From: CAYJVB01 sp964373575
GTDB taxonomy: Archaea; Aenigmatarchaeota; Aenigmatarchaeia; CG10238-14
Assembly: GCA_964373575.1 (NCBI GenBank)
Contig: CAYJVB010000007.1
Coordinates: 1-32,968, forward strand
Length of the DNA: 32,968 bases
Direction of reading: 5' to 3'
In this document: positions 22,836 to 31,072 of the stretch, piece after piece
How positions within the stretch are numbered: position 1 is the stretch's first letter
Layout of the letters: each line of letters begins with the position of its first letter
The notes under the pieces: generated by a model
Databases searched by the model: none
The model's input: only the letters and a program-made list of their open reading frames with translations
Told to the model about the DNA's origin: nothing
Position numbers and translations under genes: made by a program

Positions 22836-23207
22836 TTAAATCATTGAAGTTGAAACTAAAGCTAAAATTCCCAACAAAAGATAAATCAAAGGCAGCAAAA
22901 TAGGTGGTCTTCCTCTTGTAATATTAGCTAATGTCAGGCCTTTCTTTTTTACATGAAGAAGATGATAGAACAGTCCTAACAGCGAAACAAAAATTAATCC
23001 ATATGCAGAATACCAATAATAGGATTTGAAGCTGCTATTAAAGTATAGTAAATACCCAAGAATTGAAAACAGAGGTACATATACAACTGGAATCCACATT
23101 TTCCAGCTAAAGAATTTCTCTCCCCAATGTTGAAGTGTATTTTCTAACCAGATTATTAATACTGACGTAGATGTCAACAATAAAACCATTTCAGCTAATG
23201 TCGGCAT
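22836..23207 (-). CDS. Four-helix membrane protein, unknown function
   Basis: The 123-residue protein has about four membrane helices (residues 5-22, 37-55, 66-86 and 102-122) joined by short loops, with a basic loop (HVKKKG) that is probably cytoplasmic. No motif for transport or catalysis is visible. It sits 25 nt downstream of the 580-residue repeat protein gene and only a few nucleotides upstream of the DinB-fold gene, so it is part of a compact operon. Confidence 0.78.
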   Translation of the reverse strand: MPTLAEMVLLLTSTSVLIIWLENTLQHWGEKFFSWKMWIPVVYVPLFSILGYLLYFNSSFKSYYWYSAYGLIFVSLLGLFYHLLHVKKKGLTLANITRGRPPILLPLIYLLLGILALVSTSMI

Positions 23208-23232
23208 AATTATCCATTAGTTACCCGAGAAT

Positions 23233-24975
23233 TTAAGCTTTCATTGCCCTTTGGAATATTCTTAAAACCGCTATTATCTGTCCTGTTGGTGATCCTGTTG
23301 GAGGTTGGGTTGTAGTGGGTGGTAGAGTTGTTGGTGTCGTAGTAGTCGGCAGTGTTGTTGTTTCTTCGTGTATCGATGTCGTTGTAGTAGTGAAAGCATT
23401 GCCACATTTATCTGGATATTTCTCACAATAAATCCTTCTGCACTCCTCTTCTGTTTTGCATGGTGTGGAAGTAGATGATTGAGGATAGTTAGTAACTGTT
23501 GGGTATGGACTAGGATAATTTTCATTTTGTTGCGGATATATTCTTTCAGGATATTTATTCTTCTCTTCATGTTCACCTTCTCTATATGGTTGTTCCTTGT
23601 TAGCTTCGCCTCTGCATTCTTCGGGGTGCTGCTGGCAATAAGTTCTACATTCTTCAGGCGTTGAACAACCTCCAGGACCACCTCTTATTTTACCATCATC
23701 AAATGGTCGTTCTTCACCTCTCATTTCTTCCATTGGTTTAGCATAGCCATGCTCTACAGCCCATTGATGACAGATTTGCATATTTTCAGGATTGTTACAA
23801 AATGCTTCGCACTCTCTTCCTTTACAGCCGCCAGGACCACTGAATTCTTTGCCGTTAAACTGCTTTGCCTTTTCAAACTCTTCATCACTCATAAAACCTT
23901 TTTCGTGAGCAAAATTTATACAGTCTTGGAAGTGGCTCTCATCATGACAATAGGCTTCGCATTCTTCCCTTCCTTTACAACCTCCCGGGCCACTCTCGCT
24001 GAAGCCTTTGAATTTTCTTGCCTGTTCTGCTTCTTCGTGTGTCATAAATCCATTTTGTTCTGCAAAGTTGATACACTCATCAGAATGGCTGGAATCTTCA
24101 CAATAATCTTGACATGCTTCTTTGCCTTGGCATCCTCCAGGACCTTCCTTGACAAATTTACCTGCTTTTCTCATTCTCTCCGCATCTTCCTTATCCATGA
24201 ATCCATGTTCTTCTGCAAAATTCAAGCATTCTTCAAAATGACTAGTATCCTGACAATAAGTTTCGCAGGCCTCTTTCCCTTTACATCCTCCAGGACCCCC
24301 ACTTATTCCAAATTTTCTTGCCATTTCTGCTTCCTGGTGTGAAATAAATCCATGTTCTTCTGCAAATTTGACGCATGCCTCAGTATTTTCCGGTTTTTCA
24401 CAATAATCTCTACACTCTTCCCCTTTACAACCGCCTGGTCCTGCAAAAGAGCCTACCTTTCTAATCATTTCAGCTTCTTTTGGCCTAATGAAACCTGCTT
24501 TTTCAAAGAAATTCAGACATTCTTCAAAATGTGATTCATCACTGCAATAAGTTTCGCAAGCATCTCTTGATTTACAACCGCCTGGTGTTTCACCTTTTTC
24601 CATCAAAGGAAGTACTTTTTCAGCATCTTCTATCTCTTTTTCATCAATTAGCTGATGTTCTTTAGCAAAAGCCAGACACGCCCTCATATGAGTTGGGTCG
24701 TCGCAATAGGTCTTGCATTCAGCTTCAGAATTGCAGTTTCCTAGTTCTGTCACTGGAAAGGTAATATTTGGTTTACGATGCTTGAGATTATGTTTTTCTG
24801 CAAAGGCTTCACATTCTGATCTGTGGCTGAGATCGTCACAATATTTTATACATTCCTCCTTGGAAACACAGTTGCCAAGTTCAGGAATAGGAAAGATAAT
24901 GTCTGCCTCTGATGTTGCTGAAATTAAAGGAACGAGAAGTACAGTGATTGACAATATCAGAAAAAATTTTCTCAT
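23233..24975 (-). CDS. Secreted protein of about ten tandem four-cysteine modules
   Basis: The 580-residue protein has a signal peptide (1-20), then about ten modules with the pattern C-x5/6-C-x3-C-x8/9-C (for example C134, C140, C144, C153). The central modules repeat every 45-50 residues and start with GPGGCKG, followed by YC, H, EC and an amphipathic helix (FAEEHGF...EAE..RKF). The first two modules are more diverged and the last (about 506-524) is isolated. A Pro/Tyr/Gln-rich spacer (460-505) and a Thr/Pro-rich stalk (528-563) separate the modules from a short hydrophobic C-terminus (IIAVLRIFQRAMKA). It looks like an extended, disulfide-stapled surface fibre. The family is not recognised. 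Confidence 0.82.
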   Translation of the reverse strand: MRKFFLILSITVLLVPLISATSEADIIFPIPELGNCVSKEECIKYCDDLSHRSECEAFAEKHNLKHRKPNITFPVTELGNCNSEAECKTYCDDPTHMRACLAFAKEHQLIDEKEIEDAEKVLPLMEKGETPGGCKSRDACETYCSDESHFEECLNFFEKAGFIRPKEAEMIRKVGSFAGPGGCKGEECRDYCEKPENTEACVKFAEEHGFISHQEAEMARKFGISGGPGGCKGKEACETYCQDTSHFEECLNFAEEHGFMDKEDAERMRKAGKFVKEGPGGCQGKEACQDYCEDSSHSDECINFAEQNGFMTHEEAEQARKFKGFSESGPGGCKGREECEAYCHDESHFQDCINFAHEKGFMSDEEFEKAKQFNGKEFSGPGGCKGRECEAFCNNPENMQICHQWAVEHGYAKPMEEMRGEERPFDDGKIRGGPGGCSTPEECRTYCQQHPEECRGEANKEQPYREGEHEEKNKYPERIYPQQNENYPSPYPTVTNYPQSSTSTPCKTEEECRRIYCEKYPDKCGNAFTTTTTSIHEETTTLPTTTTPTTLPPTTTQPPTGSPTGQIIAVLRIFQRAMKA

Positions 24976-24980
24976 TCAGT

Positions 24981-25184
24981 TCACTTGAATGGGTTTTGAT
25001 ATTCGAAGGGATTTCTAACTGCGAATGGATTCTCACTTACTGGTGGGGCGATGTTGGAGAAGTCGGGGGTAGAAGCAACTCTGACACCATTTGAGTAACC
25101 GAAAACATAGGCTCCTGCTATTAAAGCCAATGCTACAACAACAAGAATCACTATAAGAAGAACGTTAGATTTTTGGGTTTCCAT
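24981..25184 (-). CDS. Small single-pass membrane protein with three NPF motifs
   Basis: The 67-residue protein has a short N-terminus (METQKSN), one strong membrane helix (about 8-30) and a 35-residue tail with NPF three times (ENPF, RNPF, QNPF) in the last 16 residues. It ends 5 nt before the start of the 580-residue Cys-repeat gene, so the two are surely co-transcribed. It may anchor, export or nucleate that protein. ATG 25184 places the helix near the N-terminus; the frame runs open to 25208, which would add eight residues. Confidence 0.72.
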   Translation of the reverse strand: METQKSNVLLIVILVVVALALIAGAYVFGYSNGVRVASTPDFSNIAPPVSENPFAVRNPFEYQNPFK

Positions 25185-25251
25185 AAAGATATTTTGGTTT
25201 GACAGCATTTATAAATTATGCTCAATAACTTCATCTTGCTTCTACTCGAAT

Positions 25252-25731
25252 TTAATTCCCAAATACTTGAGAGGTTTTAGCCGCAGCATATCCAATCAAA
25301 AAACCTAAACCTTCAATTCCTCCATATATAAGCGTATCAACAAGCCCATTTACACAACCTCTATTATTTTTATAAGATGTATTTATCGCTTCAATAATAG
25401 TTTCGGTGTGTCTATCTGAAAACGGTGATACATCTTTAATTTGATTCAATGCTCGCTCATCTGTGGGAATACTAAAATCAGTAGCGACTGGATTATTATA
25501 ACCAACATAACTCGATAAGATAGTTAATAAAGCATTGATTCCCGGAGCACCAAGTAACAAACCTGAACTAATTAATGGTTCAAGTTGTACTTCATATGCT
25601 TTTGCCACTCCATGAGTTGTTCCTCCAAAAAGTGCAAATAAATAAATAAGAGTTGATGTTCCTGAAAGACGAACATGTAAGTTTACATTAAATGGAACAT
25701 ACCCGTCTCGAGGAACTTTGTCTAGGCTCAT
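25252..25731 (-). CDS. Uncharacterised membrane-associated protein
   Basis: The 159-residue protein has hydrophobic stretches around 26-38 (STLIYLFALFGG), 52-75 (the SGLLLGAPGINALLTILSSY region) and 132-150 (VDTLIYGGIEGLGFLIGYAAA). The Gly/Ala content suggests tightly packed membrane helices. The middle (85-125) is polar with one cysteine. No family is recognised. It lies 67 nt upstream of the NPF-protein gene on the same strand and could be the first gene of that operon or a separate unit. Confidence 0.65.
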   Translation of the reverse strand: MSLDKVPRDGYVPFNVNLHVRLSGTSTLIYLFALFGGTTHGVAKAYEVQLEPLISSGLLLGAPGINALLTILSSYVGYNNPVATDFSIPTDERALNQIKDVSPFSDRHTETIIEAINTSYKNNRGCVNGLVDTLIYGGIEGLGFLIGYAAAKTSQVFGN

Positions 25732-25950
25732 TTAAATTGTAAATTTGATGATATTTGTATAAATAACTTTAGAAATTATTTTTTTCTATTATTTAGTTAA
25801 TCATTTCCAAAAATTGAATAAAATCAGTCTTTGATTCACCTGAATACTTGGAGAGATTGGGGAGCAACAGTGAAGAAGAAGTTTTCCGTTAGAAAAAATT
25901 GAATATGTGAAATCTAATATTATTTTAAGATTTAATGCCATCTATATTTT

Positions 25951-28290
25951 ATGTCATTTGATAAAAAACAACTCATGAAAAAATTTCAATCTACTCCAGA
26001 GAAGTACTGGCAGGTAGAGTTATTCAAACAAAAAGGCTTCGTTAGGAAACAGTGCACTAGTTGTGGAAAATTCTTCTGGACATTAGATAACAACAGAAGT
26101 CTTTGCGATGATCAACCTTGTCGCACATATGAATTTATAGGAAACCCACCCACTTCTAAAAGGTTAGGCTACGTTGAAGCATGGAAGACTGTAGAAAAAT
26201 TTTTTGTAAGCAAAGGTCACCAGTCTATAAGAAGATATCCTGTTGTTTGCAGATGGTATCCACTCTACTTCAATATAGCTTCTATCATCGATTTCTATAG
26301 AATAGAAAACGGTAACTTAACTTTCGAGTTTCCTGCTAATCCTTTGATAGTTCCGCAATTTTGCCTAAGATTTAACGATATTCCTAATGTCGGTGTTACA
26401 GGTAAGCATTCTACAGTTTTCTGCATGTTAGGGCAGCATAGCTTGTATGATGGAAAACAAGGCTACTGGAAGGATAGATGTATTGAATTAGATTTTGAAT
26501 TGCTTACAAAGGAATTGGGAATAAAACCAGAAGAGATTACATTCATGGAAGATATGTGGGTCGGACCGTCAGCTTTTGGTCCTTCATTAGAATATTTTGT
26601 CCGTGGCTTAGAATTGGGAAATGCAGTTTTCACAGAATTTGTAGGAACTATGGATAATTACAAGGAGACAAGAGAAAAAGTTATAGATATGGGTGCAGGA
26701 CTGGAAAGGTTTGCATGGATAACGCAAGGAACGCCGACTCACTATGATGTTACGTTTGGGCCTGTTATCAAGTTCATGGTTAAAGAATTAGGATTGAAAC
26801 CTGATTGGGAGTTCTTCAAGAGATATTCTGCTTTATCCGGGACTTTAAACATTGATGAGGTGAAAAACTTTAACAAAGCCAAAGAAGCTATAGCAAAACA
26901 ACTAGGTGTAACAGTTGATGCTCTAAATGTAAAAGTGAAACAACTAGAAGCAATTTATGCTATTGCAGACCATACTTTGGCGTTAACCTTTGCTATTTCA
27001 GATGGTGCTTTGCCCAGTAATGTCGGTGGTGGCTACAATTTAAGAGTCATTCTCAGAAGGGCATTTTCATTTTTGGATGAAAACAAGTGGGCTTTGGATT
27101 TAACAAAGATCAGTGAAACACATGCTAAACATTTGAGAGACATGGCTCCAGAATTGGGTGAACATGTTAATGAAATTTCTGCTATATTTGATGTTGAAAG
27201 AAAAAGATTCAGCAGTTCAAAGATGAGGGCACAGACAATCGTTCAAAATATTGTTCAGAAAGGGGAGACAATAGATGAAAGCAAATTGATTCAGCTTTAT
27301 GACTCTGAGGGCATCACACCGGAATTAGTTAAAGAATACAAAACTGACTTGAAAGTGCCTGATGATTTTTACATCAAAGTCACTGAAAGACACATGAGAG
27401 AGAAGGAGGAAGCTAAGCTGATGACAGATGTTTCAGGATTGCCTTCTACACAATTGCTGTATTACGAGGATCAAAAGAAGTTTGAGTTCACGGCTAAAAT
27501 TTTGAAAACTATTGACAATCAATGGATTGTTCTCGACAAAACTTATTTCTATCCTGAAGGTGGTGGCCAGAAGGCTGACATGGGGTTCATTGGCTCTGCT
27601 ACTGTAGCTGATGTACAGAAGATTGGTAATGTTGTTTTACACAAAGTCATAGGGTTAGTTAAGGAAGGAGAAGAGGTTGTTTGCAAGGTTAATTCATTCA
27701 GACGAGAGACGCTAATGAGACACCATACAGCTACTCACATAGTGAATGCGGCTGCAAGAATGATTTTAGGGTCGCATGTATGGCAGAATTCAACAGAGAA
27801 GAATACTGATAAGGCTAGACTTGATATTACTCATTATGATGCATTGACTCCAGAGCAGGTGGAAGCTATTGAGAATAAAGCTAATGAAATTGTTTCGAAA
27901 GGCTATAATGTTTTCATTAAATGGTTGCCAAGACAAGAGGCTGAGAAGAGTTATGGCTTTAGAATTTATCAAGGCGGTTATGCCCCAGGAAAACAAGTTA
28001 GGGTTGTTTCAATAGGCAGAGATGTGGATGTTGAGGCCTGTGGGGGGACGCATGTTGAGAAGACGAAGGAGGTTGGATATATACTAATGTTAAGGGCTAA
28101 GAGAATACAAGATGGTGTTGTTAGATTAGAATATGCTTCTGGCCTAGTCGCTGAGAAATATTTGAAAGAAGATGGGCAGGCTTTGAAAGAAACTGCACAG
28201 TTGCTAAAGATTAAAGATGATGATGTTCCTAAAGCTGTAGAAGATTTGTTTAATAAATGGAAACAGTTAAGAAAAGAAGTTAAGAAATAA
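25951..28290 (+). CDS. alaS: Alanyl-tRNA synthetase, archaeal type, lacking C-Ala
   Basis: The 779-residue class II enzyme begins with the archaeal N-terminal zinc element (C35, C38, C52, C57), then the catalytic core with GMGAGLERF-like text (DMGAGLERFAW), the tRNA-recognition region, and a complete editing domain: HTATH (H592, H596) and CGGTH (C697, H701). The protein stops about 75 residues after CGGTH. Archaeal AlaRS is usually about 900 residues; the missing part corresponds to the C-Ala domain, as in Nanoarchaeum. No reading frame for a separate C-Ala lies downstream. The start is ATG 25951, with an AT-rich TATA candidate about 29 bp upstream. Confidence 0.95.
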   Translation: MSFDKKQLMKKFQSTPEKYWQVELFKQKGFVRKQCTSCGKFFWTLDNNRSLCDDQPCRTYEFIGNPPTSKRLGYVEAWKTVEKFFVSKGHQSIRRYPVVCRWYPLYFNIASIIDFYRIENGNLTFEFPANPLIVPQFCLRFNDIPNVGVTGKHSTVFCMLGQHSLYDGKQGYWKDRCIELDFELLTKELGIKPEEITFMEDMWVGPSAFGPSLEYFVRGLELGNAVFTEFVGTMDNYKETREKVIDMGAGLERFAWITQGTPTHYDVTFGPVIKFMVKELGLKPDWEFFKRYSALSGTLNIDEVKNFNKAKEAIAKQLGVTVDALNVKVKQLEAIYAIADHTLALTFAISDGALPSNVGGGYNLRVILRRAFSFLDENKWALDLTKISETHAKHLRDMAPELGEHVNEISAIFDVERKRFSSSKMRAQTIVQNIVQKGETIDESKLIQLYDSEGITPELVKEYKTDLKVPDDFYIKVTERHMREKEEAKLMTDVSGLPSTQLLYYEDQKKFEFTAKILKTIDNQWIVLDKTYFYPEGGGQKADMGFIGSATVADVQKIGNVVLHKVIGLVKEGEEVVCKVNSFRRETLMRHHTATHIVNAAARMILGSHVWQNSTEKNTDKARLDITHYDALTPEQVEAIENKANEIVSKGYNVFIKWLPRQEAEKSYGFRIYQGGYAPGKQVRVVSIGRDVDVEACGGTHVEKTKEVGYILMLRAKRIQDGVVRLEYASGLVAEKYLKEDGQALKETAQLLKIKDDDVPKAVEDLFNKWKQLRKEVKK

Positions 28291-28444
28291 AAAACTCAAT
28301 AAATATAAAGAAGTATATAAAAACTTCGCAATAACTCCAAAATTGATGCATAAATCGAATATTTTATTCGTTTAATAGTTGTTATGTGCAATTTTCGAAG
28401 GGCGCATATTTTATCTTTTGTTCCGCCTCGCTCTATCATCACAT

Positions 28445-29056
28445 TTACAAATCAACACCAAGTGTTTTCAAATCCGATTTCAATTTTTTGGAATTTTTGA
28501 ACCAAATACCTTCCATTCCTAATTCTATAGCAGGTTTTACATACTCTTCTTTATCATCAATGTAAATAATATTTTCTGGCTTTTCTTTCGTTATTTTTAA
28601 AGCCAATTCAAATATTTCAGTACCATCTAACTTTGTTTTGTGGACTTTATGTGAAAAAATCCCGTCCATAAAATTCTTCAAAAAATAATATTTTTCTTGT
28701 AAATATTCAACACGTTCCTTAACATTGTCTGATAGGAAATATAATCTGATTCCATTTTCCTTTAGTCTACTTATAATTTTTATTGTTCCTTCTATAGGTT
28801 CATACGACTCTACCCACATTCTAGTTAATTCCTCATTTTCAGCTTCTATTCCAAATGATTTCTTAAATTCATTCCAAAATTTGTCGGCTGTGATTTCCCC
28901 CTTCCTGTACAAATTTGCAAATTTATTGCTAGTTTTCAAGAAGTTAGACACTTTTTCAGAATCAAGACCAAATTTTTCACTTATTCTTACTACAGTTATT
29001 TTTGTTCCATCTGTGAAATAGACTCCACCCAAATCAAATATAATTGTAGTTATCAT
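28445..29056 (-). CDS. HAD-superfamily hydrolase
   Basis: The 203-residue class IA HAD phosphatase-like protein has motif I IIFDLGGVYF, where the second acidic residue of DxD is replaced by Gly, as in several sugar-phosphatase subgroups. Motif II is FLSDN, motif III a Lys in KTKLDGTEIF, and motif IV IYIDDKEEY. A helical cap (about 25-90) follows motif I. It is probably a phosphatase with unknown substrate. I start at ATG 29056, with GGGAG just upstream, because the preceding 28 in-frame codons are a remnant of hicA rather than part of the HAD fold. A fused product from 29140 cannot be excluded. Confidence 0.85.
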   Translation of the reverse strand: MITTIIFDLGGVYFTDGTKITVVRISEKFGLDSEKVSNFLKTSNKFANLYRKGEITADKFWNEFKKSFGIEAENEELTRMWVESYEPIEGTIKIISRLKENGIRLYFLSDNVKERVEYLQEKYYFLKNFMDGIFSHKVHKTKLDGTEIFELALKITKEKPENIIYIDDKEEYVKPAIELGMEGIWFKNSKKLKSDLKTLGVDL

Positions 29057-29140
29057 AATCTCCCTTAATGTACCCCGTGCTATTTCTTTATTGAGAAGAG
29101 CTTTCACTAATTTTTGACCTGATATTACAGGTAACTTCAT
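29054..29140 (-). pseudogene. hicA: hicA toxin remnant with internal deletion
   Basis: The first 15 residues (MKLPVISGQKLVKAL) match the N-terminus of HicA toxins. The next 13 (LNKEIARGTLREI) match the HicA C-terminal segment (typically NKEIxxGTLRxI). About 32-35 residues normally between them, including the RNA-cleaving histidine region, are missing. The frame then runs straight into the HAD hydrolase. Its ATG overlaps the hicB stop (ATGA), as in an intact hicBA pair. The toxin activity is therefore almost certainly lost. Confidence 0.8.
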
Positions 29141-29349
29141 ATGCTCACTGATATCTTAGCTACTTGTTGAGTTTGATTCAGCGGAATTCCATCTTCTGCT
29201 AGAGACCTTAGATGAAGTTCTATGGCTTCCTTTATGTTTTTAATAGCCTCTTTCTGTGTTTTGCCTTGAGAAATACAACCTGGAAGAGCCGGCACAGTAA
29301 CCACAAACCATCCATCTTCATCTTTTTCTATAATAGCTCTGAATTCCAT
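29137..29349 (-). CDS. hicB: HicB-family antitoxin
   Basis: The 70-residue protein is a compact HicB: MEFRAIIEKDEDGWFVVTVPALPGCISQGKTQKEAIKNI-type sequence, with DEDG, LPGC and a helix (about 33-53) that form the partial RNase H-like fold. It has no separate DNA-binding domain. In intact systems it neutralises HicA. Here the cognate toxin downstream is deleted, leaving an orphan antitoxin that may persist by chance or guard against related toxins. ATG 29349 is preferred over GTG 29358; a TATA-like AATATAAAC lies just upstream. Confidence 0.87.
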   Translation of the reverse strand: MEFRAIIEKDEDGWFVVTVPALPGCISQGKTQKEAIKNIKEAIELHLRSLAEDGIPLNQTQQVAKISVSI

Positions 29350-29524
29350 ATCTATCACTTGTTTATATTATTCGCCAAAAGTTTAAATAAATGTTTTGGT
29401 GACTCCTCCATTAAGTAGAACGTCGTAGAATGGCATATGTTATGCGCTGAATTCTTACACCGGCGAATTTTTAGAATTAATAATTATTTCAAATAGCGAT
29501 TACATTAAATTATAAGCGATTTTC

Positions 29525-30469
29525 ATGTCTGAATTTGAAGAATTTATTAACGGAGCTAGAAATGCTGTAAAAGGTTGCATGGGTATTAAGAAGAACGAAG
29601 ACGTTTTGATAATTACTGATAGGAGAATGAATAGAGACATGTCAGAAGCATTGAGGGAGGCTTCAGAAGAAAGAGAGGCTATTGCTACAGTAAGAATGAT
29701 GGAACCATTGGAAGTGCATGGCCAAGAACCTACTGAGAAGATAGCCGAGCTTATGAAAACTCCTAATGTCTTGTTCTTAGTTACTTCAACATCCTTAACA
29801 CACACTAATGCCAGAAAAGCTGCTACAAGTAAGGGCGTTAGAATAGCTTCAATGCCTAATGTTCCTGAAGTCTCCTTTATAAACGGTGCTTTAACTGCTG
29901 ATTACAATGAAGTAAAACAATTATGTATGAAGATGCATGATGCCATGTCCAGATCGAAAATTCTAAGAATTACATCAAGAAGTGGAACATTGTTAGAATT
30001 GCAAGTGGGAAAATATAGGTGGGAACCTGATACAGGTATTTTCCATAAAAGAGGCGATTATGGCAACTTGCCAGCCGGTGAAATAAGCACATCTCCTAAT
30101 GAAGGAACAGCTAATGGTTTTATAGTCTTTGATCAGATGGATGAATATAAGCATGTTAGACTAACGATAAAAAATAATATAACTGAAAAGTTTGAAGGTG
30201 CGCCGAAAATACAAGAAGTTATAAATCAGCTTGGAATAAAGGCGAAGACTATAGCTGAAATTGGTATTGGTTGCAACCCGAAGGCAAAGATAATCGGAAA
30301 TGTTTTAGAAGACGAAAAAGTTTTGGGAACTGTTCATATAGCATTAGGCAACAATACATCTTATGGGGGTAAAAATGATGTTCAATTTCACTATGATGGT
30401 ATTATTGACAAGCCAACTCTAGTTGCTGATGGAAAAATTGTAATGAGAGACGGAAAGTGGATGATATGA
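29525..30469 (+). CDS. AmpS-like (M29-related) aminopeptidase family protein
   Basis: The 314-residue protein resembles the archaeal/bacterial AmpS-like family (COG2309). It has NLPAGEISTSPNEGTANG (about 178-195), EIGIGCNPKAK and the C-terminal GTVHIALGNNTSYGG...FHYDGII block. These Glu and His residues correspond to the two-metal site of M29 aminopeptidases. It would release N-terminal amino acids from peptides. Length is a little below the roughly 370-410 residues of canonical M29 enzymes. ATG 29525 follows an AT-rich stretch without a clear ribosome-binding site. Confidence 0.82.
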   Translation: MSEFEEFINGARNAVKGCMGIKKNEDVLIITDRRMNRDMSEALREASEEREAIATVRMMEPLEVHGQEPTEKIAELMKTPNVLFLVTSTSLTHTNARKAATSKGVRIASMPNVPEVSFINGALTADYNEVKQLCMKMHDAMSRSKILRITSRSGTLLELQVGKYRWEPDTGIFHKRGDYGNLPAGEISTSPNEGTANGFIVFDQMDEYKHVRLTIKNNITEKFEGAPKIQEVINQLGIKAKTIAEIGIGCNPKAKIIGNVLEDEKVLGTVHIALGNNTSYGGKNDVQFHYDGIIDKPTLVADGKIVMRDGKWMI

Positions 30470-30494
30470 TTTCTTATGGGGAGTTAGACAAATT

Positions 30495-30521
30495 AAGACA
30501 GAACCTATTAGAGTCTGTCTT
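30495..30521 (+). other. Strong inverted repeat between the aminopeptidase and YbaK genes
   Basis: AAGACAGA-ACCTATTAGAG-TCTGTCTT is a perfect 8-bp stem with an 11-nt loop, 26 nt after the aminopeptidase stop and about 80 nt before the next gene. A short T-containing stretch (TTTATAT) follows. It could end or stabilise the upstream mRNA, or be part of an unannotated small RNA. Confidence 0.45.
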
Positions 30522-30600
30522 TATATCCTCATGCTTCAGAAGGACGGGTAAGAAGTTTTGCAAGGTATCTAGCTACTAGTTGTGGATATTGCTGATTGCT

Positions 30601-31071
30601 ATGAATGACAATCTTCTTCGTGCTATAAAGAAATTGAAAAATCTTAAAATTCCTTACAGGCTTCTAGAATTCCCTGACGTTGCAAAGACCTCAGATGATG
30701 TTGCTAGAATGGGTGATGTAGACGCTAAAGAGATTGTAAAAACACTACTTGTTAAAACAGATGACAATAGGATCTATGCGCTGGTCTTGCCTGGTATGAA
30801 GAGATTAGATAACAAAAAGGTAAGAGAATTATTAAAAGCTAAAAATCTTAGATTGTTAAACGAAGATGAATTAAAAGAGAATACACCTTTCATTCCTGGC
30901 GAAGTTTGTCCAATCCTAGTCGAAAAAATATCTATATATATCGATAAAACGGTTTTTGAAACAGAAAAGATAAATTTCGGATCTGGAGATCTTTATTTCG
31001 GTATCGAGATTAATTCCAAAGATATAGATAAATGTATTGAAGGAGAAATTGTTGATATAGCCGTTGAGTGA
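30601..31071 (+). CDS. YbaK/ProX-type aminoacyl-tRNA deacylase
   Basis: The 156-residue protein fits the YbaK/EbsC family of trans-editing enzymes. The N-terminal IPYRLLEFPDVAKTSDDVA is followed by EIVKTLLVKTDDNRIYALVLPG with the conserved Lys in the KTLL strand, DNKKVRELL, and a PGEVCPI loop in place of the usual PG-x-V-(S/C)-P. Such enzymes remove wrong amino acids (Ala, Cys or others) from tRNA, most often tRNA-Pro. Which substrate applies here is not determinable. ATG 30601 is used. The stop is followed by the next gene after 1 nt. Confidence 0.88.
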   Translation: MNDNLLRAIKKLKNLKIPYRLLEFPDVAKTSDDVARMGDVDAKEIVKTLLVKTDDNRIYALVLPGMKRLDNKKVRELLKAKNLRLLNEDELKENTPFIPGEVCPILVEKISIYIDKTVFETEKINFGSGDLYFGIEINSKDIDKCIEGEIVDIAVE

Positions 31072-31072
31072 C

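Noticed and set aside
23240..23420. LPxTG-type sortase signal in the Thr/Pro-rich tail
   Set aside because: The tail has TTTLPTTTT but no LPxTG followed by a membrane helix; the end is a short basic amphipathic segment.
25818..25905. Short protein-like open stretch (SVFDSPEYLERLGSNSEEEV) upstream of alaS
   Set aside because: It is bounded by a stop just upstream and has no ATG, GTG or TTG start before the protein-like part; too short to call, possibly a gene fragment.
29057..29140. A novel N-terminal domain on the HAD hydrolase
   Set aside because: The 28 residues are explained as the two ends of a HicA toxin with the middle deleted.
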